Assembly: GCF_018687715.1 (NCBI RefSeq)
Contig: NC_056752.1
Location: forward strand, 248,001-312,000
DNA from: Carya illinoinensis
Taxonomy: Eukaryota > Streptophyta > Magnoliopsida > Fagales > Juglandaceae
Length of the DNA stretch: 64,000 nucleotides
Direction of reading: 5' to 3'
In this document: piece by piece, positions 35,178-45,710 of the stretch
Numbering within the stretch: position 1 is the first letter of the stretch
Layout of the letters: each line of letters opens with the position of its first letter
Notes under the pieces: model-generated
Databases searched by the model: none
Told to the model about the DNA's origin: nothing
The model's input: only the letters and a program-made list of their open reading frames with translations
Position numbers and translations under genes: made by a program

Positions 35178-37305
35178 TGGATTTAGACTATGACTGCAAC
35201 TGTATATTTTCATGAAGATGTGATATCTTTTCCCGAATGATTATGTGTGAGATATGTAGCCAAATTGATGGTTTCATTTGTGTCGTTGTTCTGATCTCTT
35301 GCCTGCTTGATTGCGTGCTAGCTTAATATGTAAAGGGTGTATATATAAGGTATGGTCCTTGCCAAACTCAATATTGTACAAAGTATGAAGACATTATTTT
35401 CTTTTCCACCTAATTATATTCTTTGCAGTTGTATTTAATATTTGGTTTTGTAATTGATTGTTTTCAAATAATGATCAGAAGACGAGAACTGTACGTGTGC
35501 TTATAAGGACAGTTTTATTATGTATATTGTAAGTGTTATAAGTACCACATCATAATTATTTTGTGTACTATTATTGTGAAATTAGTTGCAAGAATAATTG
35601 AATACCATGAAAAATAGTATATGCATTTTCCGAATGTGAAGATATATAAGTAACTGTGTCGAAGCAGCGCCTCCAAAAGTTGTTCAGATTTCACAAGTCG
35701 AAACTTGCTCTTTTGATTACCAAAAATGGAGATGGTCAATATGTATAATGAAATGCTGACTTGTTTTATTTTGAAACTTCTGAACAATACAACACAGGAA
35801 AAGTGAGCATAATAACTTACGACAGTGGATGAGAATTTGTAACACCAATGTTAAGTTTAACTGTGGCTATTTACTAAGTGAGACCGACCTTTATTATTAA
35901 TTATTCTATATCATAAGCCTTAAAATTTACAAGCTAGTCATTTTGGGTAGATTTCGATCAGGACCAGAAAAATCGACCGGAGCAAATGATTCATGTTGAT
36001 CTGGTCCCAGGATGGGGTTTTACCACCCCGGATCGGACAGACCAACCAAATATAATATATGTATTTTAAAATATTTTTATATATATTATTTTATATAATA
36101 ATTGTATAACTAATCATGTAATTTTCATCTAACCTATCATCATTGACATTATAAAATGTTAAATATGCTATCAATTAACTAATGTATTATATCAATCAAC
36201 CAACCTATCACCATTAATTAATTAATAATATCTACATCTAATTGAAGTTATTAGTTAATTTTTTTTGTAAAATACCTAAATTGCAAGTAAGTTTAAAGTA
36301 TGTATGGTCAATGACAATTATTCATTAATCATAAACAAAAATGTTAAAATTTTAATATAGCCCATTATGTATTAACTATCATAATACATTTCTATACTCA
36401 GTTAGTAACAAATTAGCAATTAACATAATAAATATAATGGGATAAATTTCTTTTATTTGGAGTTTGAATGATTAGAGATTTTTTTAAATTTATTTTTCTC
36501 TATTTTTTGTTTTAAATTTTATTAGTATGATTGATAATCTTTTTGGATGGATATGGATAGTTTTTATTTATATTTTTCCTTTTTATCTATATTTTTCTTT
36601 TATTTAGAGTTTGAATGTTATTAGCATATTTCATTTTTTCCCTTTTTTGTATGTTGATAATTATTTACGTTGAAAATGGAATAAAAGCCAACTTGGGCTG
36701 AAATTCGATTAGCAATGTTAACTCGGCTGAATGTCAAAAAACTGTCTCATTTGGTATTGGGTCGAATCGATCGAACCAAATGGTGTCGGTCTGGTTTGGT
36801 CCATATGAGAATTTAATCTGTTTTAAGATGGAAAAATCCTAAACCGATCCTCATAGATTAACCCGATTAGACTGAACTCACCCCTACATTCTATACCCGA
36901 CAGAATGTACAAATGTGGCAAGCGCTTTCACTTTGTCATTACATATAGGATTAGAACCACCTAACTGAGCTAATCATGTGAAATAGGAGCGGCTTGACAT
37001 GACAATATATGACGACATCAGAAATTTAATAAGAGTTTAAAGATCCCAATCTCACGTAACAATTTTTATTTTTAATACTATAGAGTCGAACCCAATACCT
37101 GTATTTTGGAGTCTTATGTGATATCGGCCTAGGCCTTTGACCCCACGTTACAGATATGAAGTATCGAGTCAGTTAGTCTGTTTTTATATAACAAATTAGT
37201 TAGTGTTTTAAAAGTTATTGTAGCTAGTACTTTCCCTAAAACCTTCTGGCTTTCTTATTTTAATATGACTATTCATCTAGAACAGGGCGGCTCAAAATAT
37301 GGTTT
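35178..37305. other. 3' flank of the acidic gene and intergenic DNA
   Basis: No gene seen. The first 250 bases are probably 3' UTR. The rest is AT-rich, with a possible hAT-like repeat at about 35950-36890. Confidence 0.5.
35950..36890. repeat. Possible hAT-like non-autonomous element, ends unproven
   Basis: The right edge (reverse complement) reads TAGGGGTGAGTTCAGTCTAA, hAT-like. Both edges carry GC-richer stretches with GGTCTGGTTTGGTCC-type words in opposite orientation around an AT-rich core. I found no matching left terminus or 8-bp duplication. Confidence 0.35.
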
Positions 37306-37321
37306 AAAGTGACTATTAAGT
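37306..37321 (+). repeat. LINE target-site duplication, 5' copy
   Basis: AAAGTGACTATTAAGT, identical to 42981-42996. Confidence 0.92.
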
Positions 37322-37403
37322 CAGTCCTCTCTCTCCTGAGGTGAGGTGAGTCTTTGCTGTGCAAAGGGTAGTCTCTTCAACGTAGTTTGAAGAGCAAAGC
37401 AGA

Positions 37404-38822
37404 ATGGAAGAGGAGCTCAACACCCTATGGGAAGGCTTTACGTTAACAGAACAGGAAGCAGAGTCAGTTAAGGTGAAGAACGAAGCTCTACAATCCCTGG
37501 TCAACAAAGGCAAGAGGTGCCTCATTATGAAGATCAATGCAGACAGGGTGGTGAACAGAGAGGCTTTCAGAGCAACTATGTCCAAGGTCTGGCGTCCAGA
37601 GGGATGGATTCAATTCAAAGATGAGGGGGAAAACAAAGTAGTAGTGGAGTTCCAGTTTGAACAGGATAAGGTTAAAGTCTTGCATGGGAGACCTTGGACC
37701 TTTGATAGGAGCCTAGTGTGCATGCAAGAGATTGATGGCTTGGTTCCTTTAAAAGACCTCACATTCACCAGAGAAACTTTCTGGGTCCAGGCTCACGACA
37801 TGCCTATGGCATGCATGACAAAGGAGGTGGGAGCTGAACTGTTTTCGGGAATGGAAAGGGTGCACCAGGTAGAGACAGATGCAGGGGGCTGTGGATGGGG
37901 GTGTATCCTGAGAGCCAAAGTAGAGGTTGACATTACAAAACCTCTTATACGAGGCAAATTTCTCTTGGCTAATGGTGTCCGTAGATGGATCCCTTTTAAG
38001 TATGAACGACTCCCCTCCTTCTGTTTTGGTTGCGGGGCAATCATTCATACCCTTAATTGCCAGGGGTCTAACCGCAATACAAACCTGGGAATAAACAGCC
38101 AATATGGTGCCTGGCTCAGGGCCCCTTCTACAAGAGCTTTCGGGGCTGAAGCAAAACGTTATGGTGGTGTAGTGCAGGGCAACAATGGAAGCTCAGGGAC
38201 GAGGGCAAAAATGGAACCCAAAGTTGCAGACCAAAACCCAGAAAACAGTGAACAGAAGGTGGGAAAGCCCAATATGGATGGTGTCAGTGAAAACCAAAGG
38301 AAAGAGGAGCCGCAAGACAACCCAAAACCTGACTTGGCTATGGAAGAGGAAAAGCAGAACACGTCTTTCTCCAGCCTGTTGATCCCCAATATGGAACCTG
38401 TGCCAAAACAAAATGTCAGGTCACCAAAAAAGGAAAGTCTGAGTTGGCCTGAGATAAAACAGGTAAAGGCTTGTGGAAAAGGTCAAAATGGTGGTCCCCT
38501 CGTGGCTTCCCAAAAGGCTAGCTGCTCCCTAGCTAGCCACATCAAATCAATGGACTTATTCTTGGACCAGCAGGTGAAAATATTGGCTGCCTCGAGACAA
38601 CAAGCTTCATGGAAGAGGAGGGCACGAGGAAAATCTGCTGCTAGTGATTCTCTGACCTCCCCAGGAGCACCAACTAGTGGATCAACAAAGAGGAAAGTGG
38701 AGCCAGGTACACTTTCTCTACTTGGTCATGCTTCTAAACAGGCCAAGCTTAATGTCCCCACTAAGGGGATGCAACCTGAGTGTAAGGTGGTGGCTGCTAG
38801 GCAGCACCACCAACCACAATGA
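37404..38822 (+). CDS. LINE ORF1 protein (DUF4283-type, zinc knuckle)
   Basis: 472 residues. The N-terminal two-fifths is a DUF4283-like domain: INADRVVNREAFRATMSKVW, then FQFEQDKVKVLHGRPWTFDR and FWVQAHDMPMACMTKEVG. A zinc-knuckle-like motif follows at about residues 206-218 (CFGCGAIIHTLNC, spaced CX2CX4HX3C, one residue shorter in the last gap than the usual CCHC). The remainder is a basic, low-complexity, probably disordered tail. Such proteins bind LINE RNA and form the particle with ORF2 protein. The start is the first ATG after an 82-nt leader. The stop codon TGA overlaps the ORF2 start (ATGA at 38819-38822), suggesting termination-reinitiation. No breaks seen. Confidence 0.92.
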   Translation: MEEELNTLWEGFTLTEQEAESVKVKNEALQSLVNKGKRCLIMKINADRVVNREAFRATMSKVWRPEGWIQFKDEGENKVVVEFQFEQDKVKVLHGRPWTFDRSLVCMQEIDGLVPLKDLTFTRETFWVQAHDMPMACMTKEVGAELFSGMERVHQVETDAGGCGWGCILRAKVEVDITKPLIRGKFLLANGVRRWIPFKYERLPSFCFGCGAIIHTLNCQGSNRNTNLGINSQYGAWLRAPSTRAFGAEAKRYGGVVQGNNGSSGTRAKMEPKVADQNPENSEQKVGKPNMDGVSENQRKEEPQDNPKPDLAMEEEKQNTSFSSLLIPNMEPVPKQNVRSPKKESLSWPEIKQVKACGKGQNGGPLVASQKASCSLASHIKSMDLFLDQQVKILAASRQQASWKRRARGKSAASDSLTSPGAPTSGSTKRKVEPGTLSLLGHASKQAKLNVPTKGMQPECKVVAARQHHQPQ

Positions 38823-41800
38823 GATGCCTAAGTTGGAACTGCCGAGGGCTTGGGAACCCTCGGTCAGTTAACATCCTTAACATGTTGGTTAAGGACAAGT
38901 GCCCCAACTTGGTTTTCCTAATGGAAACCAAGTGCTCGAAAAGTAGAATGGAAGAAATCTGCAAGCTACTGAAATTTGAATCCTGTTTGGTGATAGACAG
39001 TGTAGGCAGTAGTGGTGGATTAACTTTAATGTGGAACAACAAGGTTAATGTGTCCATTTTCAACTACTCAAGATGGCACATAAGTGCCCAGATAATTCCA
39101 AACCTAGAAACCCCTCCATGGCTGTTCACTGGCTTCTATGGCCACCCAGAAACAGCAAAAAGACATATGAGTTGGGAACTTTTAAGATCCCTCAAGCCGC
39201 ACCCATCTATGGCTTGGCTGTGCTGTGGAGATTTTAATGAACTTTTGTGCCAAAATGAAAAACAAGGTGGCTGTCCCAGACCTTATAAACAAATGGAAAC
39301 ATTTCGACATGCCATCATGGACTGTTCTTTGAACCCAATTCAGACTCAAGGCCCTTTCTTTACATGGTCCAACAACAGAAAAGAGGATGAGTTTACTAAG
39401 GAAAGGCTTGATAGAGCCATGGCAAATAACAACTGGATGCATTGCTTTACTGAGTCTTACTGTCAAGTTATTCCTGCTATTAAGTCAGACCACTCCCCCC
39501 TCCTTATCCACGTGGAAAACACTGCTAGCAGAAGGCCATGCAACACTCATCTATTTAGATTTGAAGCAGCTTGGAACATGAAAGATGGGATATCCAACAT
39601 AATTAGAGAGGCGTGGGTTAAAGTGGCAGTGGGAGATGATGCTGTAACCAGCATGCACAAAAGAATCTTGAACTGCAGCCTGGCTCTAAAGAGATGGAAG
39701 GGAGCTGCCTCCAACAAGGCCACAGGGGACATAAAAAGGAAGATGAAGGAGCTGGAGGTTTTGCAAGATACCAATCAAGGAGACCAGGTGGAAGCAATCA
39801 CCCTCCTTCAAAAGGAAATAGAACAATCACTAGGTGAGGAAGAACTAAAATGGAAACAAAGGGCCAAACAGCATTGGCTGCAAAATGGAGATAGGAATAC
39901 TAAGTTCTATCATTTGCATGCCTCTCAAAGAAGGAAGACAAACAAAGTATCCCAGATTTATGACTCAAATGATAACCTGGTCACCCAGAAGCAGCAGATT
40001 GGGGAAGTATTCACCACTCATTTCGTAGATTTATTCACCTCTTCTAACCCATGTGACATAGGAAGGTGTTTGGAGGACATTCCCACAAAGGTCACTCCAT
40101 TGATGAATGAAGTCCTGCTTCAACCTTTTTCAGAAGAAGAGGTCAAATCTGCAGTGTTTCAAATGAAAGCACTGGGATCGCCTGGCCCTGATGGTTTCCC
40201 AGCCATCTTCTACCAATCCCATTGGGAAACTATTGGCAAGGAAGTAACCAGTTTTGCTCTTAATGTAGTTAATGATGGGGGATCTTTGGAAGGGGTCAAT
40301 GAAACTTTCATTACTCTAATTCCTAAGACCAAAGACCCTAAGAGAGTTCCTGATTTTAGACCTATTAGCTTATGTAATGTTATTTATAAAATTGTTGCAA
40401 AAATGCTCTCTAATAGATTAAAGATTGTACTGCCTGACATTATTTCCCCCAATCAAAGTGCTTTTGTCCCAGGTAGATCTATCACAGATAACATATTGGT
40501 GGCATATGAAACACTCCACACTATGTCTACTAGAATGAAGGGGAAGTCAGGCTACATGGCCTTGAAGCTAGACATGAGCAAGGCCTACGATCGTGTCGAG
40601 TGGTCTTTCTTATACTCTGTGATGAGCAGGCTGGGCTTCCACCAAAACTGGATCTCCCTTGTGGAAAAAAGTATCTCCTCAGTATCTTTCTCAATCCTCA
40701 TCAATGGGGAACCTCAAGCATCTTTCAAACCTTCGAGAGGGCTAAGGCAAGGGGATCCTCTATCCCCTTACCTATTTATACTATGTGCAGAAGCCTTATC
40801 ATGCATGCTGCATAAGGCTGAAAGTGTTGGTAGCATTTCTAGTGTCCCCATTGGAAAAGGACCCCAAAAGGTTGGCCATCTCTTCTTTGCTGACGACAGT
40901 ATGATTTTCTGCAAGGCCAACTCACTTGAATGGAGCAGATTGATGGGGATCCTTGAGATGTATGAGAGAGGCTCGGGCCAAAAGCTGAACAAGGAGAAGT
41001 CCTCAATATTCTTTAGTAAGAATACCCCTTTAGAAAACCAGAGGACCCTCTTGCTCATAGCTGGTTTAAAACCAAAGTTTTCTCTTGAAAATTACCTGGG
41101 ACTACCAGCTATGATTGGGAGAGCAAAAACAGTTGCATTCCATGGACTCATTGATAGAACCTGGGCAAAGATAACAAACTGGAAGACAAAAAGTCTATCT
41201 TCAGCAGGCAAAGAAATTCTGATCAAATCTGTTCTTCAAGCCATCCCTACCTATACAATGGGGATCTTTTTACTGCCTCAATCCATAGTAAAGAGATTGG
41301 ATCAGCTGGTAAGGAAATTCTGGTGGGGTTTCAATGAGGACCAGTCCAAAATTCAGTGGGTAAAGTGGTGTAAACTAAGCAATAGCAAAGACCAGGGAGG
41401 GATGGGGTTTCGAAACTTTAGCAGTTTCAACCTTGCCCTACTAGCAAAGCAAGGCTGGAACATTCTCACAAAACCAACCTCCCTCTCAGCTCAAGTTTTG
41501 AAACAGAAGTATTTCCCCTCAAGCAACCTGCTGAATGCAAAACTGGGGTACAGACCATCTCTAGCATGGAGGAGTATGGTGGAAGGACTGAAGCTTCTAA
41601 AGGAAGGAGTAGTATGGAGGATTGGCAATGGATGTTCAGTTAATGTATGGAAGGATCGATGGCTCCCAAAACAAATCTCCTTGGCAGCAACAAACAGAAT
41701 CAGTGGTGCTGCTGATATTACTTGGGTATCTGATCTTATTGAACCTGGGTCAAGAAGCTGGAAATATCAAACACTCACCAAGTATTTCTCCCAGCAGGAG

Positions 41801-42934
41801 ATAGACCTTATTAGAGCCATTCCCATTAGTTTGGGAAACAGAGAGGACAGAATTATATGGGGTGGGACAAAGAATGGCCTTTTCTCTGTGAAAAGTGCAT
41901 ATCATCTCCACAAGGAGATTTCTTCTCTAAAAGAAAGTGGGACCTCAAAAGACCATGCTTTTTGTGAAAACTGGCAATCAATATGGAAACTAAAAGTCCC
42001 TAATGTGGTCAGAAACTTCCTTTGGAAAGCCAGCAGTGAAGCTCTCCCTATCATGGACAACCTACACAGAAGAAAGGTGAGTGAACACTTTTTATGTCCA
42101 ATATGCCAGCTTGAAAGGGAAACCTCAGGGCATGCTCTTTGGGGATGTGGTGTTGCAAAAGACGTGTGGGGCCAAGCTAGCATTAAAATCATGAAAATGT
42201 CTTTGCAATGTGATCAATTTAGAGACATATGGGCTCACCTAACAGAAAAACTCCCAAAAGCTGAACTAGAAATGGCAGGCTTAATAGCCAGACTCATCTG
42301 GAATAGAAGAAATGAGTTTGTTCATGGTAAGGGATTCAGACATCCCATTTCCATCCTCCAGAAGGCCAAGGATGATCATAGAGCCTACCACTTAACCAGA
42401 ACCAAGGGCGGCACCCATCTTGATACTAGTAGGACACAGAATGAGCAGAAATGGAGAAAACCTCCAGTGGGTAGATACAAGCTCAACTGGGATGCTGCAT
42501 TAGATACCTCAAGGGGACTGACAGGAATTGGTGCACTGGTCAGGGACTGGAATGGCAAGGTTCTCGGGTCAGTGAGGACATACAGACAACTCAATCTATC
42601 TCCTCTTTCTGCTGAAGCTTATGCTTTGATGGTGGCTATTCAGTTCTGCAAAGACCATGGGTTCACCAACATAATCTGTGAAGGGGACTCATTGCAGGTG
42701 GTTCGAAAGATGAAGAGTTTTGAGGAGGATTGGAGCCAAGAAGGTCTTATCATTGAAGATGCAAAAACATTACTGAAGTCCTTCTCTTATTGGGACATTA
42801 TACACACTAAGAGGGATTCTAATATGGCAGCAGACTTACTAGCCAAGGATGCCCTTAACAATGTAATTGATGTGTGTGATCTGGGCTTAATTCCAAACTG
42901 TATTGCACAAGTTGTCAGTTATGATTCTTTGTAA
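38819..42934 (+). CDS. LINE ORF2 polyprotein: endonuclease, reverse transcriptase, RNase H
   Basis: 1,371 residues, unbroken. Residues 1-230 are an APE-type endonuclease (start MRCLSWNCRGLG, METK, CGDFNELL, then SDHSPLL with its catalytic His). RT lies at about 480-760: FRPISLCNVIYKIVAK, LKLDMSKAYDRVEW (about 583), GLRQGDPLSPYLF (about 642) and the catalytic FADD (about 691). A zf-RVT region follows at about 1050-1120 (FLWKASSEALP, CPICQLERETSGHALWGC). RNase H lies at about 1215-1350: KLNWDAALD, ICEGDSLQVV, and AADLLAKDAL. The protein nicks target DNA and copies LINE RNA onto it in the nucleus (target-primed reverse transcription). All expected catalytic motifs are visible. Translation probably depends on reinitiation at the ATGA overlap. 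Confidence 0.95.
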   Translation: MRCLSWNCRGLGNPRSVNILNMLVKDKCPNLVFLMETKCSKSRMEEICKLLKFESCLVIDSVGSSGGLTLMWNNKVNVSIFNYSRWHISAQIIPNLETPPWLFTGFYGHPETAKRHMSWELLRSLKPHPSMAWLCCGDFNELLCQNEKQGGCPRPYKQMETFRHAIMDCSLNPIQTQGPFFTWSNNRKEDEFTKERLDRAMANNNWMHCFTESYCQVIPAIKSDHSPLLIHVENTASRRPCNTHLFRFEAAWNMKDGISNIIREAWVKVAVGDDAVTSMHKRILNCSLALKRWKGAASNKATGDIKRKMKELEVLQDTNQGDQVEAITLLQKEIEQSLGEEELKWKQRAKQHWLQNGDRNTKFYHLHASQRRKTNKVSQIYDSNDNLVTQKQQIGEVFTTHFVDLFTSSNPCDIGRCLEDIPTKVTPLMNEVLLQPFSEEEVKSAVFQMKALGSPGPDGFPAIFYQSHWETIGKEVTSFALNVVNDGGSLEGVNETFITLIPKTKDPKRVPDFRPISLCNVIYKIVAKMLSNRLKIVLPDIISPNQSAFVPGRSITDNILVAYETLHTMSTRMKGKSGYMALKLDMSKAYDRVEWSFLYSVMSRLGFHQNWISLVEKSISSVSFSILINGEPQASFKPSRGLRQGDPLSPYLFILCAEALSCMLHKAESVGSISSVPIGKGPQKVGHLFFADDSMIFCKANSLEWSRLMGILEMYERGSGQKLNKEKSSIFFSKNTPLENQRTLLLIAGLKPKFSLENYLGLPAMIGRAKTVAFHGLIDRTWAKITNWKTKSLSSAGKEILIKSVLQAIPTYTMGIFLLPQSIVKRLDQLVRKFWWGFNEDQSKIQWVKWCKLSNSKDQGGMGFRNFSSFNLALLAKQGWNILTKPTSLSAQVLKQKYFPSSNLLNAKLGYRPSLAWRSMVEGLKLLKEGVVWRIGNGCSVNVWKDRWLPKQISLAATNRISGAADITWVSDLIEPGSRSWKYQTLTKYFSQQEIDLIRAIPISLGNREDRIIWGGTKNGLFSVKSAYHLHKEISSLKESGTSKDHAFCENWQSIWKLKVPNVVRNFLWKASSEALPIMDNLHRRKVSEHFLCPICQLERETSGHALWGCGVAKDVWGQASIKIMKMSLQCDQFRDIWAHLTEKLPKAELEMAGLIARLIWNRRNEFVHGKGFRHPISILQKAKDDHRAYHLTRTKGGTHLDTSRTQNEQKWRKPPVGRYKLNWDAALDTSRGLTGIGALVRDWNGKVLGSVRTYRQLNLSPLSAEAYALMVAIQFCKDHGFTNIICEGDSLQVVRKMKSFEEDWSQEGLIIEDAKTLLKSFSYWDIIHTKRDSNMAADLLAKDALNNVIDVCDLGLIPNCIAQVVSYDSL

Positions 42935-42970
42935 TCAATTATTGTGGAATGAAAAGTTCGATCTCTTTCA

Positions 42971-42983
42971 AAAAAAAAAAAAA
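42971..42983 (+). other. LINE poly(A) tail
   Basis: Thirteen or so A; the last three may belong to the target duplication. Confidence 0.85.
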
Positions 42984-42996
42984 GTGACTATTAAGT
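42981..42996 (+). repeat. LINE target-site duplication, 3' copy
   Basis: AAAGTGACTATTAAGT, identical to 37306-37321. Confidence 0.92.
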
Positions 42997-43173
42997 ATAC
43001 AAAATTTTAATTTAAAAATAATAATATTTAAATATTAAATAATGAAATTTTACGAAAAGTTTATGAGATGCAAAACGAATATTAATCTTGTTTTGATTAA
43101 TAATACCTGTAACTAATATAATAATTTTAAAGAGAATCTAATTTTTCTGTAGATAGAGTATTATGCCTTATCC

Positions 43174-43209
<36 letters not shown>
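43174..43209 (+). repeat. (AT)n(CA)n microsatellite
   Basis: About 13 AT units followed by four CA units. Confidence 0.9.
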
Positions 43210-43787
43210 TTGTTTAGTACTTAGTTTTTAAAACAAATAAGGCCATGATCAATATCAAAATAAAATATTCAAGAGTAATATATCATCATTTTGCTATTTT
43301 TATTCCAGTTTCACTATTGTTTGAAAATTATGTACATGAGTAAGATCTTTTTGAGTAAAACTTTTTTATTTCCTGATTTTTTTAAACCAAATTTTACCAT
43401 TTAAGATTAATTTTATTTTAGATAAAACGTTTTCCATCTTTTATGTCAACGATTTTTTTTTTTCTTTCTTAGGGTTATAATATTTTTTTCTTATGGAGGC
43501 GGTGGGGGACCTTATTTGCCTACCCCTTGAGGCGATGGAGAGAAATATTTTAATTACAATAAAATTTTATAAAAGTCAATTTATAAACTACATGAAGTGG
43601 TATATTAAATTATAAAATTACTTTTTTAATAAAGTAAATCTAATATATTATATTAAAATATATCAATTTATAAATTTATTTTGTGAGACTTCATTATGGT
43701 TTTATCATTTTTCATTCAATAATAATCTAGGAGGAACTGTGATGGGGTCCATTTTGGCAATCAAATGTTGGCCGATAAATCTCGTTA

Positions 43788-43981
43788 AGGTTCGGTTTGG
43801 TAGTTGAAAATTTTCATCTCAAACTTAAACTTCTCATCTCATCATTACAACTTTTTCAAATCTCCATATAAAATATAATAAACAATTCAACTTTTTCTTA
43901 ACTTTTTTAAATCCCAAAATAATAATAATATTTCATCTTAAAACTCAAAATTCTCATCTTACTACCAAATCAAACCAAACC
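43788..43981. mobile_element. MITE, family M1, copy 3
   Basis: 194 bp. Left end AGGTTCGGTTTGGTAGT; right end reverse-complements to AGGTTTGGTTTGATTTGG. The interior CATCATTACAACTTTTTCAA and ATAAAATATAATAAACAATT matches copies 1 and 2. Target duplication not clear. Confidence 0.7.
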
Positions 43982-44237
43982 TCTGCGTGAAAACCTAATA
44001 AGAACACGCTGGCTACTTTATAGTACGGTCATATATGATGAATGTAGCGTTAAGGAAGGCATAAGAGTATAACCGTCTGTTAAGGTAGACATAAAGTTAT
44101 AGAAATTGTCCATGCATCTTGAGCATGAAGATTTTTGTGTTTTTAACAGGAAAAAAAAAAAAAAAAAAAGATGAGGATATGTTTAGATGCAAATCTATAA
44201 ATTCATACTTTATGATTTGTAGTTAAATTTAACGGAG

Positions 44238-44544
44238 TCTTGAATGAAGCAAAATAGAGAAGGATATAAAGTGTTTGTATAAATGCCATGGAAAAGAGCA
44301 AAGTAGAAAATGACTTGGAAATATTGTTCATTCTTTTTCATCATCTATTTTGTATAGACTGTTGCCATATATATAGGCATATTACATAACAAACTCAAGG
44401 CCTTTGGCCACTCATAAATCAACACCTAGCTATCATTTTGTTATGTACATATTCTAGAAGATTACATTTCATTTGTCTTGAATATTCTCAGTCGAGCTGG
44501 ACTTCTGAGGATGAGTTGGAGCAGTAGTAACAATGGCCTTAATA
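44238..44544 (-). repeat. Copia 3' LTR
   Basis: 307 bp, matching 56359-56656 with scattered differences: shared blocks include GGCATATTACATAACAAACT and CACTCATAAATCAACACCTA. On the minus strand it follows a purine tract (GAGGGAGGA) and starts TATTAAGGCCATTG, so the first bases are TA rather than TG. Confidence 0.85.
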
Positions 44545-44773
44545 TCCTCCCTCGAGTCAAGCAACACTGAGACAACAGTGAGGCTTGATCGAAGTTGAAG
44601 AAACTTTGCAGAGGACAAGGGCTTAGTAAGTATGTCAGCAATTTGGTCTTTGTTGGAAATGAAAGATACCTATAGTGATTTGACTACAACAAAATCACAT
44701 ACAAAATAATAATCGAGTTCAACATACTTCATACGTGAGTGTAGAACTCGATTTATAGCTAGCTAAGTAGCCC

Positions 44774-45660
44774 CTAAATAGTCACACCAAAGGGTAGGGG
44801 ATAAGGAAGGGTAGTTCCGAGTTCTTGCAATAAGGATTGTATCCAAAGAAGTTCACAAGTGGTTTTCGCCACTTTTTTATACTCGGCCTCTATGGAGGAC
44901 TGAGCAATGGTGGATTGTTTCTTTGATCCCCAAGAAATTAGATGCTTTCCAAAATATATACAAAACCTAGCCATTGATCTACAGTCATCAGGGCATCCAA
45001 TCCAGTCAATATCGGAGAATGAAAAAAGATGAAATGAAAAGAAAAGAAAAAAGGTTAAACCGAATGACTTGGTATTATTCAAGTAATGCAGTATACGTTT
45101 GACGGCCTGCTAGTGGGGTAGCAGAGGGGAATGCATGTACTGACTGATCTGGTTGATAGCAAAAAAATGTCTGGTTTTGTAAATGCTAAGTATTGTAAGC
45201 TGCCAACCACACTTTGATAAAGATGAGGATCATCAAAGGAACACCCATCAACAGTTGAAAGTTTCAGAGAGAAAGGCATATGTGTGGACACAGGTTTGGA
45301 CTGATGCATGTTTATGTGCACCAAGAGGTTTGAGATGTATTTGCATTGAGATAAGTATAATCCAGAGGCTGAACGTGTGACTTCTATTCCTAAGAAGTAG
45401 TGTAAACTGCCTAAGTCCTTAACAGGAAAATATGTACTCAATGATGCAATGAATTCAGATATCAAACTAGATTTGAAACCTATGACGATTATATCGTCAA
45501 CATAGATTAAAATGTAAAGACAACCAGAGACAGTTTTAAGAATGAATAGAGAAGTGTCAGAACGTGAACAACGAAAACCCAAAGAAAGGAGACAATCAGT
45601 AAGTTTCATGAACCAGGCTTGAGGGGCCTATTTCAAACCATAAATGGATTTACGTAGCTT
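44774..45660 (-). pseudogene. Copia RT (C-terminal half) and RNase H
   Basis: Reading leftward: RT ending at 45609-45079 with the intact YVDDIIVIG catalytic box, KDLGSLHYFLGIEV and the VGSLQYLAFTKPD segment. A frame change follows into RNase H at 45082-44774 (DWIGCPDDCRSMARFCIYFG, AQSSIEAEYKKVAKT). The upstream end shows SIYGLK then a stop, APQAWFMK, joining across the hAT MITE to the RT start at 46391-46570. The catalytic aspartates survive, but stops and frameshifts inactivate it. Confidence 0.88.
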
Positions 45661-45710
45661 TCAGACATGGGAAGGGGTTTGGATTGATGAACTTGGGTGG
45701 TTGTCACATG

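Larger units (their letters stand above)
37322..42980 (+). mobile_element. Full-length, apparently intact LINE (L1 clade)
   Basis: A 5.66-kb element with a short 5' leader (37322-37403), two complete open frames and a poly(A) tail of about 13 A. It is flanked by AAAGTGACTATTAAGT at 37306-37321 and 42981-42996, a perfect 16-bp target duplication (A-run edges ambiguous by up to 3). No stop or frameshift interrupts either ORF. Intact frames, perfect duplication and retained tail all point to a recent insertion. The other LINE pieces in the window (4.05, 22.5, 27.7 and 57.1 kb) are older and broken. Confidence 0.95.
42997..44237. other. AT-rich intergenic DNA with TA/CA repeat and a MITE
   Basis: No gene seen. 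Contains a (TA)n-(CA)n microsatellite at about 43174-43209, the M1 MITE at 43788-43981 and an A run at 44152-44169. Confidence 0.6.

Noticed and set aside
35536..35787. Minus-strand frame of 83 codons
   Set aside because: No similarity or start context; probably chance in AT-rich DNA.
36880..36990. tRNA gene suspected near the phrase GGATTAGAACCACC
   Set aside because: No cloverleaf can be assembled with proper A and B boxes.
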